Source of the DNA: a virus | DNA: 64,000 nt | Virus record (IMG/VR): IMGVR_UViG_3300030110_003801 | Coordinates: 46,139-110,138 of that record | Direction: 5' to 3' (one strand) | In this document: one piece after another, positions 15,439 through 23,674 of the stretch | Layout: every line of letters begins with the position of its first letter | Position numbering within the stretch: position 1 is the first letter of the stretch | The notes under the pieces: generated by a model | The model's input: only the letters and a program-made list of their open reading frames with translations | Database searches by the model: none | What the model was told of the DNA's origin: nothing | Position numbers and translations under genes: made by a program

Positions 15439-15822
15439 TTAGTCCTCTGTATATCTTATGTTTACCACTGTTGTTTGTGGTGTTGCCACTGTCCCAATAT
15501 CTAAAATTATCCAACTGTCAGCTGGTATTGTTGCATCTGTTGATATGTCTACAGCTGCTTCAGTTGTAGTTGTTAGCGTAGTAGATGCTCCTATTGCTGT
15601 AGGAGAAGTGTTGGCTAAGTCAGTATCATGGTATAATCTAATATCAACATCTCCTGTATCCATTAGTGCTCCTTTAGCTTCTACAATAGTAATTGCTACA
15701 TCTGTTCTAAATATAGGAATGTAATCTGCATCTGCTGGAGCTTCAAGAACTATTGTTTTAGTAAGAGATGGGCGTACTCCACCTATTACTTTTGCAGGGT
15801 TTATATTTGGTGTTGCACTCAT
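15439..15822 (-). CDS. Beta-rich structural protein, 127 aa
   Basis: Starts MSATPNINPAKVIGGVRPS; then alternating beta strands rich in Thr, Ala and Asp (TIVEAKGALMDTGDVDIRLYHDTD; TTVVNIRYTED), as in phage fibre heads or accessory capsid proteins. No catalytic motif. Co-directional and nearly contiguous with its neighbours. Confidence 0.55.
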   Translation of the reverse strand: MSATPNINPAKVIGGVRPSLTKTIVLEAPADADYIPIFRTDVAITIVEAKGALMDTGDVDIRLYHDTDLANTSPTAIGASTTLTTTTEAAVDISTDATIPADSWIILDIGTVATPQTTVVNIRYTED

Positions 15823-15825
15823 ATC

Positions 15826-15996
15826 TTAATTATTTTGTTGTTCTAACCATTCTGTATATTCTGCAGGTGGTGTATCGTACCACTTCCAACCATCTTTTTC
15901 TATTTTATTATCAACAGATAAAGTAACTCCATCAGGAAATGAAATCTTATTCCCTGTGTGCCACTCATTAAAATCTTCTTCGTATTTATAAAACAT
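15826..15996 (-). CDS. Small hypothetical protein, 56 aa
   Basis: Start set at ATG 15996 (MFYKYEEDFNEW) after an A-rich leader; a longer frame from 16026 would overlap the fibre gene stop. Trp/Tyr/Glu-rich with WKWYDTPPAEYTEWLEQQ at the end, a pattern often seen in fibre-assembly chaperone-like proteins next to tail fibres. This role is an inference from composition and position. Confidence 0.5.
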   Translation of the reverse strand: MFYKYEEDFNEWHTGNKISFPDGVTLSVDNKIEKDGWKWYDTPPAEYTEWLEQQNN

Positions 15997-16007
15997 AATC
16001 TTTTTAA

Positions 16008-17723
16008 TTAACTTACTACTGTCCAACCTTTATTAGTGGCTATTAATAAATCACTTGCAGTTAAATCTGCTGAGCCTGGATTTTTGTCTACATAAATTGT
16101 TTGTGAACCATTTGCCGTTCCTAAGTTATTAAATACTGTTACTAGTTCAGCTTGAGCCATACTACAATTTTGATAGCTATGTCTTGAGGTTATTCCTGTG
16201 ACTAATGATTCTCTTATATTATTTGCCGATAGTGCAAATTGATACCCATTAGGATATGTAGTAACCCCACTTAAATCATAAGCAGGAATTGTAGCCACAT
16301 TTACTGCACCTGAAAACATCGCCCTGCAACTCGTTAAAGTTCCAGCAATAGGTGGTGCAACTTCTAACCCTTTACAATAAGCAAATGTATTATAAGTATC
16401 TGTAATATTCCCTGTGTTGTTTAAAGTAGGAAAATCCTCCAATAGATAACAATAAGCAAATAAACCTTTAATTGTTGTAACATTAGTACAGTCAAAAGAT
16501 GCAGGAGTTTTTTTCAACTTAGTACAATTCTGAAATACCTCTGTTAAGTTTGTGGCATTTGATGTAACATTAAGAAAACTTGCATCTGTTAAATAACTTC
16601 CTTCAAACATTGATTCAAAATTTTGTGTGCTTGATGTGTCTACCCAAGTAAAATCACATTGAGTTTTTATTGCTGAAAAACACCATAGAAAACTAGTGAC
16701 CCCTGATGTGTCAAATGGCTTTATTTCTTTTATATTAACACAATTCCTAAATGTATAACTCATAGTAGTAAGAACACCTGTGCCTGCTGTAATGTTTACT
16801 ACTTCCAAATCGCTACAGCCGTCAAAACAAAGGTGCATACCTGTTACATTTGGTAAACTAGCGTCAAATGTTTTAAGTCTTGTATTGGAATATGTTGCTG
16901 TCATATTTGTAATACCACTATAATTAGATATGGGATTATTATTTAAACTCCTACAAGTGTTAAATGTATATGTCAAATTAGTTGAAGATGAAACATCCAT
17001 TGGTGGTATATAATCTATTGAAAAACAATTATAGTACATGTATGTAACATTAGTAGCACTACTTGTGTCTAATGGAGGCACTTCTAATAAAGAGTAGCAA
17101 TTTTGAAAAACATTAGCAAAATTTGTAACTGCCGATGTATTCCATTGATTAATCTTTTTTAAATTATTACAACTTGTGAAGCAATTGCTTACGTTTGATA
17201 GGTTTGGTGCTGTTCCTACATATTCAAATTCTTCTAAGGCAATCCAAGTCCACATACCTAAGTTCATGTGTGTAAAAGCTGTACCTGCTATTTTAACACT
17301 TAAAACATTTCCATTTCCAAAACCTCTATATACATCGTTTGAATGAGCATAAGGTGAAGATGGTCTAATGAATTGTGTTAAAGTAGAACCTCCTTGAGCT
17401 GTAACAGTTAGTATTACTTGCCTATAGCCTCCGCTTGTTAATGAACTTGAGGGAGCATTTGCCCAATCATAGTCATGCTCCGCATCCGTGTTATCTGCGT
17501 GAGTGGTTACAGTAGTTCCATCACCCCAATCTACTTGGTAGTCACCTCTAAATTTAAAAATAATAAAGTTACTTCCTTTCTCATAAACTTTAACAAGCAT
17601 GTGAACTTTCTCGTCTCCTTGACTTAAATCGGGCATGTCCAACCACTCAGTCGGTCTTGTCCAAGTTTGTCTTGGAGTTGGAGTTGTTGAAATTATCCTT
17701 TGTTTACTTAATATTACCGGCAT
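16008..17723 (-). CDS. Tail fibre/receptor-binding protein with BspA (DUF285) repeats
   Basis: 571 aa. Near residue 55 FRGDYQVDWGDGTTV is a PKD-like strand. From about 170 to 520 a repeat of roughly 23-26 residues occurs over ten times, each with an N-x-Cys or similar turn and VTN/ATN/STN segments followed by MYYNC, FNTC, FRNC or FAYC. This is the surface protein 26-residue repeat (DUF285, BspA-like leucine-rich) used for binding host surfaces. The end (AELVTVFNNLGTANG..TIYVDKNPG) is a common cap of such proteins. Probably the host-recognition protein. Confidence 0.75.
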   Translation of the reverse strand: MPVILSKQRIISTTPTPRQTWTRPTEWLDMPDLSQGDEKVHMLVKVYEKGSNFIIFKFRGDYQVDWGDGTTVTTHADNTDAEHDYDWANAPSSSLTSGGYRQVILTVTAQGGSTLTQFIRPSSPYAHSNDVYRGFGNGNVLSVKIAGTAFTHMNLGMWTWIALEEFEYVGTAPNLSNVSNCFTSCNNLKKINQWNTSAVTNFANVFQNCYSLLEVPPLDTSSATNVTYMYYNCFSIDYIPPMDVSSSTNLTYTFNTCRSLNNNPISNYSGITNMTATYSNTRLKTFDASLPNVTGMHLCFDGCSDLEVVNITAGTGVLTTMSYTFRNCVNIKEIKPFDTSGVTSFLWCFSAIKTQCDFTWVDTSSTQNFESMFEGSYLTDASFLNVTSNATNLTEVFQNCTKLKKTPASFDCTNVTTIKGLFAYCYLLEDFPTLNNTGNITDTYNTFAYCKGLEVAPPIAGTLTSCRAMFSGAVNVATIPAYDLSGVTTYPNGYQFALSANNIRESLVTGITSRHSYQNCSMAQAELVTVFNNLGTANGSQTIYVDKNPGSADLTASDLLIATNKGWTVVS

Positions 17724-17727
17724 AATT

Positions 17728-18231
17728 TTATCCTCTAATTAATCTTATCCAAACATTATCATCCACTGCTGTAAACCAATAGTTAGCGTTGACATGTGCT
17801 TGACCTTGATACGTTCCTGTTATTGACGCTCCTGTATAAACTCCATTTACATCCCAATTAGAAGTTGTTTCCAACAAAGTTGCTGTTGCTCCCGCTGATA
17901 AATACTGTTCAACTATTGGAATTTCTGATACTGAACCTGCACCTGCTTGATTACCCAATAAAGCTGCTTGAGTGGTATCTTGCATCTTGTCGTATGTAAC
18001 AGCATCAGCTTGTATTGTTACTGCACCCGCATTAGTAATTGCAGTGTCTCCACTCATAGCTACTGATTGAGCAGCGTTTGAAGCGTCTCCTACATATATC
18101 TCTCCGTCATTTAAAGCGGGAGTCGTCGAGGATAGCTGTGCAGAGGGGACCTTGCCTGTACCATCAAGTTGAGCAACACCATTAGCAACCCCTTTTTCAA
18201 TTTTAGAAATATACCTTCCTATCTTTTTCAT
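17728..18231 (-). CDS. Tail fibre protein with GVAQLDGTGKVPSAQL motif
   Basis: 167 aa. GVAQLDGTGKVPSAQLS near residues 17-33 is a hallmark of phage tail-fibre repeats that form trimeric stems. The remainder is beta-rich with a C-terminal YWFTAVDDNVWIRLI strand. Lies between the BspA-type fibre and a structural protein, consistent with a stem or connector segment. Confidence 0.7.
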   Translation of the reverse strand: MKKIGRYISKIEKGVANGVAQLDGTGKVPSAQLSSTTPALNDGEIYVGDASNAAQSVAMSGDTAITNAGAVTIQADAVTYDKMQDTTQAALLGNQAGAGSVSEIPIVEQYLSAGATATLLETTSNWDVNGVYTGASITGTYQGQAHVNANYWFTAVDDNVWIRLIRG

Positions 18232-18242
18232 AAAAATGTATT

Positions 18243-18656
18243 TTAAGATGTAATAACAGTAACCCTAGCGTTTCCATTTACAGAAGCCCAAGTCCCATGA
18301 ACAACACCATTGTATTTATCTATAACAACAGCTTCTTGAGGGTCTAGGCTAATAGTAAAACTTGAAGATGTAGCTGCGGTTCCAAACTTAACATACAGTA
18401 CAGCAGTGCTATCGTTTTGAATCACACCCTCGATTCTTCCGCTAGCAGACGCTAACAGCTCTACAGAAGATGTGCTAGAAGCTACACTACTAACAACGCT
18501 TGTTGAACCACTTCCACCTCCTGAGCTTGAGTTGTATGGTTCCCCATCTGTTCCTACAAGGAGTACAGGCTTAACTCTGCTTAACTCCATTCCTTTGTTT
18601 TGCGCTACTGTGTTTTTACTCGGGTCTAACCAAGACTTTGAACTGTATGTTGACAT
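18243..18656 (-). CDS. Structural protein of the conserved decoration/fibre-head type
   Basis: 137 aa. Contains a Ser/Gly linker (SSSGGGSGSTSVVSS), then NDSTAVLYVKFGTAATSSSFTISL and NGVVHGTWASVNGNARVTVIT. This strand order with an FGT turn and GxW/GxARVT end recurs in small virion proteins of marine phages. Probably surface-exposed; exact place unknown. Confidence 0.6.
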   Translation of the reverse strand: MSTYSSKSWLDPSKNTVAQNKGMELSRVKPVLLVGTDGEPYNSSSGGGSGSTSVVSSVASSTSSVELLASASGRIEGVIQNDSTAVLYVKFGTAATSSSFTISLDPQEAVVIDKYNGVVHGTWASVNGNARVTVITS

Positions 18657-18668
18657 GTTAAAAATTTT

Positions 18669-19379
18669 TTATACTTCTTCTATTCTACTTAATATCGCCT
18701 CTCTCAAGGTGTCGTCTGATGCGATTTTCGCAATAGACTTAGGTTCGCTATTGCCTAAAGATACTTTAGTCTTGTTGAGGTTTGCCTCAAACAAAAATCC
18801 TTTCTTTAGTATAACTCCTTTATTTAGTGCCTCCTTAAAAACAGCAGTGTTTGCAATTTCAGGAGTATCTGCTTTATCGTTAAAATCTCTATACTGTAGC
18901 CTAGCATATTCCAAAACTGTAGCATGCTGAACCTCCGGGTCTTCATCAAAACAACCAACGTATAGAGCCATTTGTTTTAGTTTATCTCCTGTGCCATAAA
19001 GCTCAAGAGCATAATTTTCTGCTTTATTTCTTTCTTTAGTTTCCTCTATCGCTACCTTAGCGTCTCTCTTAAGGTTGTATTCGTAAAACATTCCCTCTCT
19101 ATCACAGATAGGACTTCCTTTACAATACGGAGAGTTTTTAAGGAACTCAACAAAACTTCTTCCTTCAACATCTTTTTTGTTTAAAGGAATGGTAATCATT
19201 CTTTTACCGGCAGGAAATTTTATTAATGCAAGGACATCCCTACCGTCTCTTTTGTCCACAACTAGCTTTTGTTCTTCGCCATTTTCGTCGTTATATTTAG
19301 CAGTAAATTGCCATAACGCTGTTCTTGGCTCGTGCAATACAAATTTTGCAAATCTTTTCTTAATCTTTCTTTGTGACAT
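18669..19379 (-). CDS. Head-proximal virion protein of unknown function
   Basis: 236 aa. Opens with a basic stretch (MSQRKIKKRFAKFV), then beta-rich (LWQFTAKYNDENGEEQKLVVD) and a helical end (TLREAILSRIEEV). It is the first gene transcribed after the major capsid protein terminator. The position after the capsid gene is that of head-completion or tail-connector proteins; no family was recognised. Confidence 0.6.
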   Translation of the reverse strand: MSQRKIKKRFAKFVLHEPRTALWQFTAKYNDENGEEQKLVVDKRDGRDVLALIKFPAGKRMITIPLNKKDVEGRSFVEFLKNSPYCKGSPICDREGMFYEYNLKRDAKVAIEETKERNKAENYALELYGTGDKLKQMALYVGCFDEDPEVQHATVLEYARLQYRDFNDKADTPEIANTAVFKEALNKGVILKKGFLFEANLNKTKVSLGNSEPKSIAKIASDDTLREAILSRIEEV

Positions 19380-19412
19380 TTCTTATTTTTTTTTGTGTTT
19401 CTTATTATTACT

Positions 19413-19443
19413 TAAAAAAGAGGGAGAGCAGAACCCTCCCCCC
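19413..19443 (-). terminator. Terminator after the major capsid gene
   Basis: On the minus strand GGGAGGG and CTCCC/CCCTC arms flank a TTCTGCT loop and are followed by TCTTTTTT. A strong terminator straight after the capsid gene is common and limits read-through into distal genes. Confidence 0.7.
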
Positions 19444-19460
19444 TAACAATTATGGAAAAA

Positions 19461-20876
19461 TTATGCACTAATAGAGTAAAGCGCTCCGTGCTGATTTAAG
19501 TTTCTAACACAAACAGCGATGTCTGACAACATGTGAGTTGCAACACCATCTTTTCCGTTAGCTACCTTAGCAGTATCGCCCATCATTCCGTCTTCATACT
19601 TATACATGAACTTTCTTTGCTGACCATCAAGCTCCTTGTACTTAAGAGAAATTAATTTATTTCCTCTTTGAGAACCAAGGTTTAGCCACAATGAGAAGTT
19701 AGAATAATTGATTTTAGTTGCTGTAGGGTCACCTGTGTGAGGTAAAGTTTGAGCATCATCAAACGTTGGGTAGTGTACAAAGTGAATTGTACAATCCATA
19801 AATTTGTATGCGTTTAATGAAATACCAACCATGTTTGCGCTTCCAAAAGAACCATAGTTAATAGCTCCTCCTGTATGGTACTCCTTTAATGCAGCGTGTG
19901 CATCAGACAAAAACTCCATTCCACAGAAAACAACATACTCAGTTGCAGGAGAAGAAATTCTCAATGCAGTAATGTGAGCCTGAATAGCAGCTTCATTAAC
20001 ACCACCTGCATACTGAGAAGTAATACCTCCACTTGCTTTAAGGATTGCAGTAACAATACCCTCAGTAGTTTGAGTATCAGTTCCACTTGCAGAAAGATGC
20101 TCGAACATAATAGTGTTCTCTCTATCTCTAGCGAACTCATCCATTTCGATTAACTCTTGCTCGTAAGCCCAAGATTTACCACCGTTTAAGTAAGTTCTGT
20201 TAGTAAGTGCTTTACCTGAAATGTAAGTAGAACGTCTTGTAACCTGTAATTGGTTGTATCTTTCGTTCGGTAAGTAAAGACGACCTTGTGGTGCGTCAGA
20301 GTACTCTCCGAAAACACTTCCGATATGTCCAATTTGGTCTCCGTTAGCAATATCTTCAACCCCTGATGGGTTAATGTTAGTTGAGCCTACCGAAGCATCA
20401 TAATTAACTTTAGTTATGGTAATAGTCTGAACACCACCTGCTTCAGCAACATTAGTAACTCTAAAAGAAGTACCTGTTTCACTTCTAACAGTATCTCCTA
20501 CTAGGAAGTAACCATCTCCGGCAGCCGCTGCTGTGAAGTCTGTTGAAACAGTAACAGAGGCTGCATTAGCTCCTGATAAAGTACTAATTTCAGTAATTGT
20601 TGCTCCTAAACGAGTTCTGTCCATTTCAGACCAAGAAAATACATCTTGTCCGATTCCTTCGTATCTACCAATTCTCTCAAGGATAGCAGTAGCTAAATAC
20701 TGAGGATACTGATAAGATAAAAAGTCTGAATGCTCAGGCTCTAAAATACCTGATGCGAAAATATAACCACCTTCTCCTCTACCGATTCTTACGTCAGCAG
20801 CTTGAGAGGTTGATTTTGCCGCTTTACCTGTTGATATAGCGTCAATTTGTCCTTGACTTGGATTTCCAAATGCCAT
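19461..20876 (-). CDS. Major capsid protein
   Basis: 471 aa. Assigned from place (after portal and an acidic scaffold-like gene), length and composition: Gly/Ala/Thr-rich with an N-terminal AFGNPSQGQIDAISTGK, a segment FASGILEPEHSDFLSYQYPQ, loops with VGDTVRSETGTSFRV, and VVFCGMEFLSDAHAAL in the core. Such proteins form the HK97-fold icosahedral shell. It stands alone with a strong terminator, consistent with high expression. I cannot tell from sequence which podovirus lineage (P22-like, crAss-like or other) it belongs to. Confidence 0.75.
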   Translation of the reverse strand: MAFGNPSQGQIDAISTGKAAKSTSQAADVRIGRGEGGYIFASGILEPEHSDFLSYQYPQYLATAILERIGRYEGIGQDVFSWSEMDRTRLGATITEISTLSGANAASVTVSTDFTAAAAGDGYFLVGDTVRSETGTSFRVTNVAEAGGVQTITITKVNYDASVGSTNINPSGVEDIANGDQIGHIGSVFGEYSDAPQGRLYLPNERYNQLQVTRRSTYISGKALTNRTYLNGGKSWAYEQELIEMDEFARDRENTIMFEHLSASGTDTQTTEGIVTAILKASGGITSQYAGGVNEAAIQAHITALRISSPATEYVVFCGMEFLSDAHAALKEYHTGGAINYGSFGSANMVGISLNAYKFMDCTIHFVHYPTFDDAQTLPHTGDPTATKINYSNFSLWLNLGSQRGNKLISLKYKELDGQQRKFMYKYEDGMMGDTAKVANGKDGVATHMLSDIAVCVRNLNQHGALYSISA

Positions 20877-20900
20877 GATTAAAAAATTTTAATTAATAAA

Positions 20901-22076
20901 TTATTTTGGACCACCCTTTTTCAAATCGTTGAAATAATCTCCAAACGCTGTGGTCTCTTTTTTCGTTGGAGCTACAAACTGTCCGTTATTACTTCTTACC
21001 TGTGGATTAGAAGCTTCATCGAAGACTTCTTTTTTCCCCTTATTAGTGGCTCTTGAAATATTAACTTTCATTATCTCTTTTATGTTCGACAACAGATAGG
21101 CGTTTTCAACCATGCGTTTATGGTCAGGCTTGCCGTCTGTGTAAAACAAGTTTTTCATAAAGTTTCCGGTAGTGAGTTCATCATATAAACTCTTCTTCTT
21201 TCCTGATGTCAACTTAACTCCATAAAGAGAGTCAATAGAATCTAAAGAAGAACGAATCTTAGCATCAGTGTCGATTTTTTTCTTAGCAGCGTCCTGTCTA
21301 ATCTTGTCCATCGCCTGTTGTTGCTCTTGATTGAGTTGGGTTCTAATTTGGTCAGCTTGGAGCCTTTTTTGTACAGGGTCCATATCTGCCATATACTTAT
21401 TCATGTTTTCAACATCATCACCAAAAACAGGTTTAAGTTGAATAGCGGCTATTAGCTCGTCGTCTCCAACTAAACTCCAATCGGTTTGGCTTAATCCTAA
21501 AAATTCTTGATAATCCCCACCGTTCTTAGCGATTTCGTTAGCTTGAGCAAGTCTTTCATCTGCAAACTGAGGTTCCTTAGAAAGTTCTTCAACCTTCTGC
21601 TTGTACTCCTCGTTTTGCTGACGAATAGTTTCAAACTCCTTAACAATGTCTCCCTCTCTTCCTGATTCTATTCCTAAAGCTTTGCTTAAAGTTGAATAGT
21701 CAACCGAGGAGGTTTCTTCGTTAGTAGTTGTAGCGCCCTCGCTGTCGTCATCCCACCAATTTTTTTCTTCAATACCGTCAGAACTTCCACTATCATCAGA
21801 CTCCTCATTTTGAGAATTATTGTCCTCGATAGAATTTTCAGCGTTGCTGTTATCTAATTCTTGAGTGGATTCTTCGTTCTTTGGCTGTTCTTGAGCCTCT
21901 TGTGTTTCTTGTGTTTCTTGAGGTTCTTGCGAACTAGCTTCTGAAGTTTCTTGGTTACTTGACTGCTCTTCTTGAGCTGAGGTTTCTTGTGATTGCGTTT
22001 CTTGTGAAGCGTTTGACTCAACATTGGAGCCTTGCTTTGCAAGCATATCCGCAATCGGATTTTCACTTTGTTCCAT
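20901..22076 (-). CDS. Scaffold-like protein with acidic Gln/Glu/Ser-rich N-terminus
   Basis: 391 aa. The first 130 residues are low complexity (ETQSQET, QEPQETQETQEAQEQ, DDNSQNEESDD), the centre is a long coiled-coil region (RQQNEEYKQKVEELSKE; LQADQIRTQLNQEQQQAMDKI), and the end is basic. That fits a scaffolding protein that guides capsid assembly and is lost later. It lies 24 bases before the capsid gene in transcription order. Confidence 0.75.
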   Translation of the reverse strand: MEQSENPIADMLAKQGSNVESNASQETQSQETSAQEEQSSNQETSEASSQEPQETQETQEAQEQPKNEESTQELDNSNAENSIEDNNSQNEESDDSGSSDGIEEKNWWDDDSEGATTTNEETSSVDYSTLSKALGIESGREGDIVKEFETIRQQNEEYKQKVEELSKEPQFADERLAQANEIAKNGGDYQEFLGLSQTDWSLVGDDELIAAIQLKPVFGDDVENMNKYMADMDPVQKRLQADQIRTQLNQEQQQAMDKIRQDAAKKKIDTDAKIRSSLDSIDSLYGVKLTSGKKKSLYDELTTGNFMKNLFYTDGKPDHKRMVENAYLLSNIKEIMKVNISRATNKGKKEVFDEASNPQVRSNNGQFVAPTKKETTAFGDYFNDLKKGGPK

Positions 22077-22120
22077 TATTATCCGTTTTAAATATACAAA
22101 TTATTACTTATGCGTTGCAA

Positions 22121-22405
22121 CTATTTTTTGTTTCTTTTAGCCTTCTGACGCTCTATGTAAGCGTTAGCGGACCTCATACTCTTACTTGGTTGTTGAGCAA
22201 CATGTGTTATTATTGACACTTGCTCTTTTGGTTGACCAACATTAGCTTTTGGGTCTGCCGAAACAGATTTAGTTGCTTTCTTTTTAATTGCTTTCTTAAC
22301 TCCTGCCGCCACACCTTTAGATGTATCTACAGTTTCTCCACCAACTTTAATAGTTGATTTTTTCTTACTTGTTACTTTCTTTTTAGTTGTTGCTTTCTTT
22401 TCCAT
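22121..22405 (-). CDS. Lys-rich small protein, 94 aa
   Basis: Starts MEKKATTKKKVTSKKKSTIK and continues with AGVKKAIKKKATKSV. Strongly basic with low complexity. One of three consecutive Lys-rich genes between portal and scaffold. Possible DNA-condensing or core protein; role unproven. Confidence 0.65.
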   Translation of the reverse strand: MEKKATTKKKVTSKKKSTIKVGGETVDTSKGVAAGVKKAIKKKATKSVSADPKANVGQPKEQVSIITHVAQQPSKSMRSANAYIERQKAKRNKK

Positions 22406-22424
22406 TTTACTTATTATTTATTGA

Positions 22425-23033
22425 CTATTTCTTTTTCTTCTTTAATCTATTTGGTCTTTTAGTTCCGAAAGCAGCTCCTTTGATATTTGCTTTCATACGG
22501 TCTTTATATTTAGTAACGTCAAGTCCTTTTTTAGTAATCTTATCTCCTATTCTGTGAGTTTTCTCATTAGTATAAGATTCACTTATCTCGTTATGAGACT
22601 TACTTGCAAACATTTTTGTATCAGTACCACCGTACTTACCCTTAACTTTTTTAGTCTTCCATTTAGCGTCAAAATAAGCATCATTCCTTGCTTTTTCTAA
22701 CTGCTTATCAGTCATTTTTAATGCTTTCTCTTCAGCGGTTTGAGTGGTGTACCTCTTACCGTTGTACATGAAGGTCTTCTTCCCGCTTTTCCTAGCTGTA
22801 GAAAAGGCATTTCTGAAAGTTTGTTTCTTAATTACAGGCTTCTTAGCTACAACCTTCTTAGCCTTAGCTACAACCTTCTTAGCCTTAGCTACAGGCTTCT
22901 TAGCTACAGGCTTCTTAGCTACAGGCTTCTTAGCTACAACCTTCTTAGCCTTAGCTACAACCTTCTTAGCTACAACCTTCTTGGTTGTGGTTTTTTTCTT
23001 TTCAGGTTTTTTATAATTAACTCCTCCGGGCAT
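22425..23033 (-). CDS. Histone H1-like Lys/Ala/Val repeat protein
   Basis: 202 aa. Residues about 15-70 are a near-perfect run of KKVVAKA/KKPVAK units, giving a direct DNA repeat at roughly 22845-22985. The rest is a charged globular part (FSTARKSGKKTFMYNGKRYTTQ; KSHNEISESY) similar to structural small proteins. The repeat resembles the tail of H1-like or HU-like nucleoid proteins of bacteria. Could pack phage DNA in the head or bind host DNA. Confidence 0.7.
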   Translation of the reverse strand: MPGGVNYKKPEKKKTTTKKVVAKKVVAKAKKVVAKKPVAKKPVAKKPVAKAKKVVAKAKKVVAKKPVIKKQTFRNAFSTARKSGKKTFMYNGKRYTTQTAEEKALKMTDKQLEKARNDAYFDAKWKTKKVKGKYGGTDTKMFASKSHNEISESYTNEKTHRIGDKITKKGLDVTKYKDRMKANIKGAAFGTKRPNRLKKKKK

Positions 23034-23067
23034 AGCTTATCGTTTTTTAATTATTGCTTTTTTCTTA

Positions 23068-23670
23068 CTATTTATTTCCTGTTTTTTTCTTTTTAGCTCT
23101 AGCTTTTGCTTCAGCCATTCTCTTCTTTTTCAAAGCCTCTTGATAAGTCGTCCTAGTAGTATTTCCTACAAAATTAGTTCTTGTTGACTTTACCCCTGTT
23201 TTACTTGGTCCCGGAATTTTATTGTTAGCAGCAGCAGCCCTTTTCTTAGCAATCTGTTGTTTTTGAGCTACAGTCTTTTTTGGTTTAGGCTTGTCAGGTT
23301 GGGATACTTTATATTTTTTAGCTTCAGTAACAGCTTTCTTTTTAGCTTTGGCTTTAGCTTCAGCCATTTTCTTCTTTTTCAAAGCCTCTTGATAAGATGC
23401 TCTTGTCCGATGTCCTCTTACCCCTGTTTTACTTGGTCCCGGTATTTTATTGTCAGAAGCAGCAGCTCTTTTTTTAGCTATTTGTTTTTTTTGGGCTACA
23501 GTTTTTGTTGTAGATTTTTGTTTTGTACCCATCTCGTTCTTCTTCTGCTTTGACTTAATAGCTTTCTGTTTGTCTCTCAAAGCTTTTTTCTTAGCCTCTT
23601 CTCTTTTCTTGGCTTCTCTTTTTTTTGCTAGCGCTTTCCTTTTAGCGGCTACTGTTTTTGGGTCCGGCAT
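23068..23670 (-). CDS. Lys/Ala-rich protein with internal duplication
   Basis: 200 aa. A unit of about 80 residues occurs twice: TVAQKKQIAKKRAAAS.NKIPGPSKTGV...TRASYQEALKKKKMAEAKA and TVAQKQQIAKKRAAAANNKIPGPSKTGV...TTYQEALKKKRMAEAKA. N-terminus and spacer are almost pure Lys/Ala/Arg/Glu. Third of the basic cluster, separated from the portal gene by a few bases. Likely a head-internal DNA-contact protein. Confidence 0.7.
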   Translation of the reverse strand: MPDPKTVAAKRKALAKKREAKKREEAKKKALRDKQKAIKSKQKKNEMGTKQKSTTKTVAQKKQIAKKRAAASDNKIPGPSKTGVRGHRTRASYQEALKKKKMAEAKAKAKKKAVTEAKKYKVSQPDKPKPKKTVAQKQQIAKKRAAAANNKIPGPSKTGVKSTRTNFVGNTTRTTYQEALKKKRMAEAKARAKKKKTGNK

Positions 23671-23674
23671 AATG

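Noticed and set aside
22845-22985. Direct repeats resembling an array on the DNA level
   Set aside because: They encode the KKVVAK repeats of a Lys-rich protein in frame.
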